Source: Symbiodinium natans
Taxonomy: Eukaryota > Sar > Dinophyceae > Suessiales > Symbiodiniaceae
Direction of reading: 5' to 3'
Assembly: GCA_905221605.1 (NCBI GenBank)
Contig: CAJNDS010000128.1
Coordinates: 155,418-219,417 of the forward strand
DNA: 64,000 bases
Shown here: piece after piece, positions 59,801 through 64,000 of the stretch
Layout: each line of letters starts with the position of its first letter
Numbering within the stretch: the first letter of the stretch is position 1
The notes under the pieces: model-generated
Told to the model about the DNA's origin: nothing
The model's database searches: none
Seen by the model: the letters and a program-made list of their open reading frames with translations, nothing else
Program-made: the position numbers and the translations under genes

Positions 59801-61288
59801 GGTCTCACTTGTGCGACAAGGCTTTAGATGGAAAGGCTTCAAGGCTTTAGATGGAACCGGCCAAGCTTAGCTTCCAACATCCTCTCGGGCTCTGGCTCTT
59901 TAAGATTGGCCTTCGCAGAAACACGAGCTGCAGGCAGTTCAGGCAAACATCCCATGACAGCTTGCTGACATTCAACAACCACGGCGGGTGCTCCTAAGGC
60001 AAGACTATCTTCTACCAAAGCGAGTTCAAGTACACGCTCGGCGAGGCCAGCAAACCTGGGACGTGGCAAGATGTGCCACACGCAGCAACTGGGCAAGCAA
60101 GATGTGCGAACAAGTCACCCCAGCTTGAGTAAGCTTTGAAGCAGGGTCCGCTCAGAGTGGTCATTGAGCAGATTCTCAGATGCTATGGCACAACACGCTC
60201 ATGTGTTGAGCACATTGCCCAAACAGAGTAGTTTGCTTCTAAAGATGTTACAGGATGTTACAGGTGAAGCAATGTGATCGCCATAATCCTGCATCGCCCA
60301 TAGCCCGACCATGCCGGATCAGCAATCAACCAGGGTTCCGCCAAGCGCTGGAAGTCTGCAAGGATGTGAAGATGTCTGCAGCCGCTCACTGCCACTGCAG
60401 TGATGCCGCAATTCGCGATCTTCCAGTAGGAAAGGTGTGTGAGCGTGGAGCATGATGCTCAGGAAGACAGCCGTGGAGTGCTCAACGTCATGCTCAAAAG
60501 CTTATGTTTTTTGGTTGTGTTTTCCTGCTTGTGGTTCTTGTATTGGGTTTCCCTCAAAAGAAAGGGAGACAAGAAAGAAAGGGACCTTAAACCCCGAAGC
60601 CTTATCAATCCCTGTCAACCCTACAAAGCTTAGGGCACAAAAGTCACTAAACCTCAAACGTGCCTAAACGCCAAACCCTAAGCCCTAAAACCACAGACAC
60701 ACTAAACCCTAAACACGAAGAAGGCTCTTTTAAGCCATAAACTTAACCCACAAGAAGCAAACCTTATCCTGCAAAGCCCTAAACACCCTAAACTCAAAAG
60801 CCACTAGATAAACTAGAAGACCAAATCCTGTCTCCGTGTTCCGTGTGGGAGTTGGGGGGGCAATGGGAACGCTCTTGTTTGCACTCCAATTCGAACAGTG
60901 TGCACATGCCTGCATGTCGCAACATACAACTCGGGAAGCTGGTCGCGGTGTTCGGAATGACTAATTATTCCGAACGAACCAAGCCGGGATGTGAAATCCG
61001 AATCCGCTTTTCCCGCTTCAGGTTTCCGATCCATCCTCTTCTTGTTTCCAAATCCGGGGCCTGATTACGCGAGTCCAGTTGTCCGGATCCGCTTTCCGTA
61101 TTTTTCCGGATCCGTGTTTTTCAGATTCCCGAATCACGTTTTCCCGCTTCCCGACTCCGCCCAGTCTCCGAACGACGACTGACGTGCTTGCTGATCCGCT
61201 CCGCTGCGGAGAGGCCTTTGCCATATGACCTCAGGTGAGCTACCGCGTCAATGCCATCAACCACGAGGCTGCGGCATTTGGAATCTAC
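50897..61288 (+). CDS. Secreted-type parallel beta-helix protein (bacterial/fungal family often mislabelled adenylyl cyclase or F5/8-type), at least 16 exons
   Basis: Motifs occur in family order: to 51034 (QFGDHRTAILLKPGEHQ), 51818-51958 (VDINLWYYVGVYGLGKSP), 52208-52292 (NTFWRTIENV, FVSQAAPLR), 52516-52596 (VDGNVHLSGGGHLLD), 55192-55238 (FAEKPYIFFDE), 56037 on (GTYKLRIPEVW), 56346-56417 (TAAEINAAIAAG), 56527-56576 (HIVITPAVYYLEEPI), 56668-56713 (NTVILGLG), 56974-57006 (VDGVRLAG), 58486-58535 (DFIARVGG), 58629-58705 (VVGDNLWLWKADHC), 58855-58903 (CLVVNAENV), 59063-59129 (YGLMAEH, WNGEY), 59999-60045 (GKTIFYQSE), 61235-61288 (SYRVNAINHEAAAFGIY). Several junctions join exactly in phase, for example the 869-nt GC-AG intron 59130-59998. 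Relatives have about 700 or more residues in a right-handed beta-helix and are mostly secreted, probably acting on or binding polysaccharides; activity is unproven. The start, the end and exons between 52.6 and 55.2 kb and around 57-58.4 kb are missing. Confidence 0.75.
52980..53045 (+). repeat. Short GT-rich repeat
   Basis: A GTGTGTGTGGGTG run within a beta-helix gene intron (about 53017-53038). Confidence 0.6.
55362..55672 (+). repeat. CCCATCATACGAG-type repeat with poly-C and poly-G runs
   Basis: CCCATCATACGAGCATTGCGT is present at about 55371 and, with few changes, at about 55458 and 55610. Copies are followed by homopolymer runs: G at about 55413, C at about 55499 and 16 or more G at about 55640. 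The block is intronic in the beta-helix gene. Confidence 0.8.
59684..59762 (+). repeat. Imperfect G/C-run repeat
   Basis: GGGGGATCCCCCCAAATGC is followed by a diverged copy (GGGAACCCCCCAAACAAATTT) and a run of 11 G bases. It lies in the intron 59130-59998. Confidence 0.6.
60580..60805 (+). repeat. Degenerate interstitial telomere-like tract
   Basis: CCCTAA or CCCTAAA occurs repeatedly (for example near 60676, 60682, 60706, 60712, 60778 and 60787) among variants such as CCTAAAC. The complement TTTAGGG is the plant/dinoflagellate-type telomere repeat. Weaker tracts are at about 43000-43160 and 51240-51375. Confidence 0.65.
60985..61170 (+). repeat. Diverged copies of the GAATCCGCGTTTTCC satellite
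   Basis: GAAATCCGAATCCGCTTTTC, TTCCGGATCCGTGTTTTTC and CCCGAATCACGTTTTCCC resemble the unit at 47890-48395 in the same orientation. It lies in an intron of the beta-helix gene. Confidence 0.65.
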
Positions 61289-63215
61289 GCAGCTCGGCAA
61301 AGCAAAACATGCAAGACTTGCATGAACAAGAATTGATAAGATGGTCCGAAGTGTCTAGTACCAGCGCGCGAAACAAGAGCACGTCGAGAGTGAGAGTTGT
61401 GGTGAGCCCGGCTTTTTCAAGAGAGCTCCTGGACTCGAAACTCTAGGGAGCCTCTGTTGTCTATTGTGGTCCGAAGTGAAGCGCTGCTGCACTGCAAATA
61501 TGTCATGTGTAAATCAGCCGGGCAGAGGCCGTCGTGCTGGCAGAGGACGTTGACGACGAGGAAACCCCTATGGCGAATGTTCAGATGCAAGGCAACTGGC
61601 CTTTCAGATCAGTGTGAGTTGCATAAGCCCCAATGGAGGAAACATGCAAGTAGCCCATGTAGCTCCAGATGAAGGAAAGCTTGCTTCCAGTTCACCGCAT
61701 CTGGCCCCTGATGTGTACCGGAGAAGGGTCTGTATCCCAAGGTGAGCCAGTGACAAGACCCCCCATCACTATGTAAGCATGACCTGGAAAACTTTGGTGC
61801 CGAGGATGGGATGTCAGTGAATCTTTGTGCGTGGTATTTGGGTTCTCAGGGTCGTCTCTAGGTGTTAAGAGGCGACACGAGGCACCGAAATGTTGGTCAA
61901 ATGGGATGTCATGGCAGAGCCTTCGATGGCCAATTTCGTTTTGACCTCGCTGATGTGACCAAGGTGGTTTCAGCGCCATTTCTGTGAGAGATGTGAGTAC
62001 TTACAGATATGGCTTCAAGGATGTCTCCGCACTGAATTGGAGCCTTGTTCACGCAGTACTGAGAAGATTTGTGCGCTGATCGCACAACAAGGCTTTTTGC
62101 AAAGCCATATTCTGGCTCACAAGCAACCATCCCGATTTTGCTTCTCAGGAACGGGAACTGGCCAGAGCAGTCCAGAATAAACTGCAAGGCCTTGCTACAA
62201 GCGGTTTGCGGTAGTTGCGTTTTGCTGATGGCTCACATGTTCTCCTACGCTTCTGCAATGTTCAGGCCTGGGTTGGGAGCACAAGAAGCTGCTTGGACGC
62301 CGGCGTCGGCGTCCCTAGATAGGACCCACGGGCGAACAACGCCTCGCAAGAACACAAGAACGGCAACGTGTGGAAGCGGCTCTTCCGAAGTGGAGAAGCC
62401 CGCCCAGTGTGCTGTAAAAAATGTTTTGTAGCTAGCAATGCTTAGCAATGCTTTGTCTGTTTTGTCCATACCGGCGAGCCTGCTGGCTAGTGTTCAGGGG
62501 GAGCAGCAGGCACGCAATCGGTGCACTAGGTGCAACCCAAACTCGGACGCCTGATGCCAACAGCAGCAGATCAAAAAAATGCTTGGGGCACGTGGCGCAT
62601 GGACTCATCTGGGAATTCGTGGCCTTGAAGTGCAATCTATACTTCTACACAAACCGGGTCAATCTTGGCTTCAATATCAACAGGTTTTGGACAGGGATGA
62701 GCATCGAGCATCTAGCATTAAAACAATATGAAATTCAATCACGACTTGACTTTATTATCAACGGGCTTCATATACAGGAATGAATACCGGCCATCTAACA
62801 ATCGGAGCTGGAGTTTTCGTCCGGTTCGTGTGTGTGCGTGTTGGCTTTGGGGTGTCGTTTTCTCGAGATTCCTGGTACATTGGGGGGTGGTGGCGGATTA
62901 TTCAATGTACGACTGGGAGTCTCGGGATGACGTTGCTTTGTTTGAATGTATTCTGGACGATATTTACTTCGTGCTTCTGGGAACGTAAGTTTCTCGTACG
63001 GATACCGACTTGATTTGTATTAGACGATTCTAAGCTTTTGATATTCGAGTGGTTATCTCTAGTATGATATGATTTACAATAATAATTGAAATTTTAAATT
63101 TGATTTAGAATTTATCTCTATAAAAGACTACGGGCTCGACCCCTATTTCGCTCTGCGGCCGCCCTGTCGGATGCCCCGCCTCCTCTTCCGGTCGATTTGT
63201 CTGCTTGCGAGGGCC
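61289..63215 (+). other. Interval without recognised gene
   Basis: It may hold the last exons of the beta-helix gene, but none could be anchored. From about 62640 the sequence becomes more AT-rich, with a 60-bp AT-rich patch at about 63058-63125. ATG-less frames at 62728-63013 have no motif. Confidence 0.3.
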
Positions 63216-63219
63216 TTGC

Positions 63220-63335
63220 AGGGAGATCTTGAAAATTCCGGGAATTTTTGCGCTTACTGTCTAAAAATCCTGGGAATTTTGGGAATCACCCGGAGCTGAA
63301 AATTCCCGGAATTTTAGGAATCACCCAGATTGAGG
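63220..63335 (+). repeat. AAAATTCCGGGAATTTT palindromes and repeats
   Basis: GAAAATTCC(C)GGAATTTT palindromes occur at about 63231 and 63299. GGAATTTTGGGAATCACCC at about 63275 is repeated as GGAATTTTAGGAATCACCC at about 63310. Confidence 0.75.
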
Positions 63336-63348
63336 TTTAGGCTTTCCT

Positions 63349-64000
63349 TGGGCTGTCACGGCGTTGTCCGCTTGGGCGGTTTTGGGCTGTCACGGTGTTG
63401 TCCGCTTGGTCGAAATTGGGTTGTCACGGCGTTGTCCGCTTGGGTGGTTTTGGGCTGTCACGGCGCTGTCTGCTTGGTCGGTTTTGGCCTGTCACGGTGT
63501 TGTCCGCTTGGGCGATTTTGGGCTGTCCGCTGGTCCGCTTGGGTGGTTTTGGTTGTCATGGTGTTGTCTGTTGGGTCGGTTTCGGGCTGTCATAGTGTTG
63601 TCCGCTTGGTCTGCTTGGGTTGTCACGGTGTTGTCGATTTGGACGATTTTGGGTTGTCATGGTGTTGTCCGCTTAGTTTGTATGGGCGATTTTGGGTTGT
63701 CATGGTGTTGTCTGTTTGGTCGGTTTTGGGTCGTCATGGTGTTGTTTGTTTGTTTTGGGTTGTTATGGTGTTGTCTGTTTGATGGGATGTTCGTTGTCAT
63801 GGTGTTGTCCGCTTCGGCGGTTTTGGGCTGTCACGGTGGTGTCTATTTGGTCGGTTTGGGATAGTATGGTATTGTTTGTTTGGTCCGCTTTGGTGGTTTT
63901 GTGTTGTCATGTTGTTGTTTGTTTGGTCAATTTTGGGTTATTATTATGGTATTATTTGTTTGGTCTGTTTGGGTATATTTTGGGTTGTTATGATATTATC
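63349..64000 (+). repeat. 34-bp minisatellite running off the window
   Basis: About 19 copies of a unit beginning GGGCTGTCACGGYGTTGTCC followed by GCTTGGGCGGTTTT. The first five are almost all exactly 34 bp. Later copies vary in length and become rich in T and A. The long Val/Leu/Cys-rich frames here are artefacts. Confidence 0.95.

Noticed and set aside
59839-60096. 85-codon - strand frame with coding-like composition
   Set aside because: The + strand exon 59999-60045 (GKTIFYQSE) inside it fits the beta-helix gene in phase with the previous exon, so the - frame is a shadow.
63330-63864. Val/Leu/Cys-rich frames of 150-166 codons
   Set aside because: Produced by the 34-bp minisatellite; adjacent frames are open equally far.

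Overview
The window looks like nuclear DNA of a dinoflagellate, most likely a Symbiodiniaceae-type alga. The reasons are many short exons, introns that mostly start with GC or GA instead of GT and are bounded by AGG-type direct repeats, DUF4116 repeats, an alveolate-style two-domain cyclase, a decayed spliced-leader (DinoSL-like) sequence in front of an intronless ORF, and very high microsatellite and minisatellite content. No prokaryotic operon structure, tRNA, rRNA or CRISPR array was seen. Every gene that could be recognised reads on the + strand, which fits the unidirectional gene blocks known from dinoflagellates. Exons were joined by eye from conserved protein motifs, so exon edges are predictions.

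Layout. 0.3-5.9 kb: 3' part of a membrane nucleotidyl (probably guanylyl) cyclase, with two cyclase domains separated by a hydrophobic region. 7.8-9.4 kb: BAHD/HXXXD-type acyltransferase whose reading frame is broken once in the middle. 12.4-12.65 kb: ubiquitin-like domain. 13.4-18.45 kb: DUF4116-repeat gene whose largest gap holds GT-rich microsatellites and a retroposed-looking ORF (16.34-17.17 kb) with a spliced-leader relict just upstream. 19.7-20.9 kb: complete four-exon DnaJ protein ending in three SH3/KOW-like repeats. 23.9-24.4 kb: unrecognised exons next to a compound simple repeat. 25.3-26.95 kb: three divergent ubiquitin-like domains in tandem. 32.9-36.2 kb: BTB/POZ-domain gene with a palindromic repeat block in an intron. 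38.1-39.5 kb: complete, intronless acyl-CoA dehydrogenase of the ACAD10/11 type. 44.7-46.0, 48.5-48.9 and 49.8-50.2 kb: coding-like exons not recognised. 46.6-48.4 kb: two related satellite arrays in opposite orientation around a G-run minisatellite. 50.9-61.3 kb: a gene of at least 16 exons for a secreted-type parallel beta-helix protein of a bacterial/fungal family. 60.6-60.8 kb: degenerate telomere-like CCCTAAA tract. 63.35-64.0 kb: a 34-bp minisatellite that decays from GC-rich to AT-rich toward the window edge.

The genes do not form an evident pathway. Two themes recur: protein quality control (DnaJ, ubiquitin-like domains, BTB as a likely cullin-3 adaptor) and a contrast between intron-rich genes and intronless ORFs (acyltransferase, ACAD, the 16.3-kb ORF) that may have arrived by mRNA retroposition.
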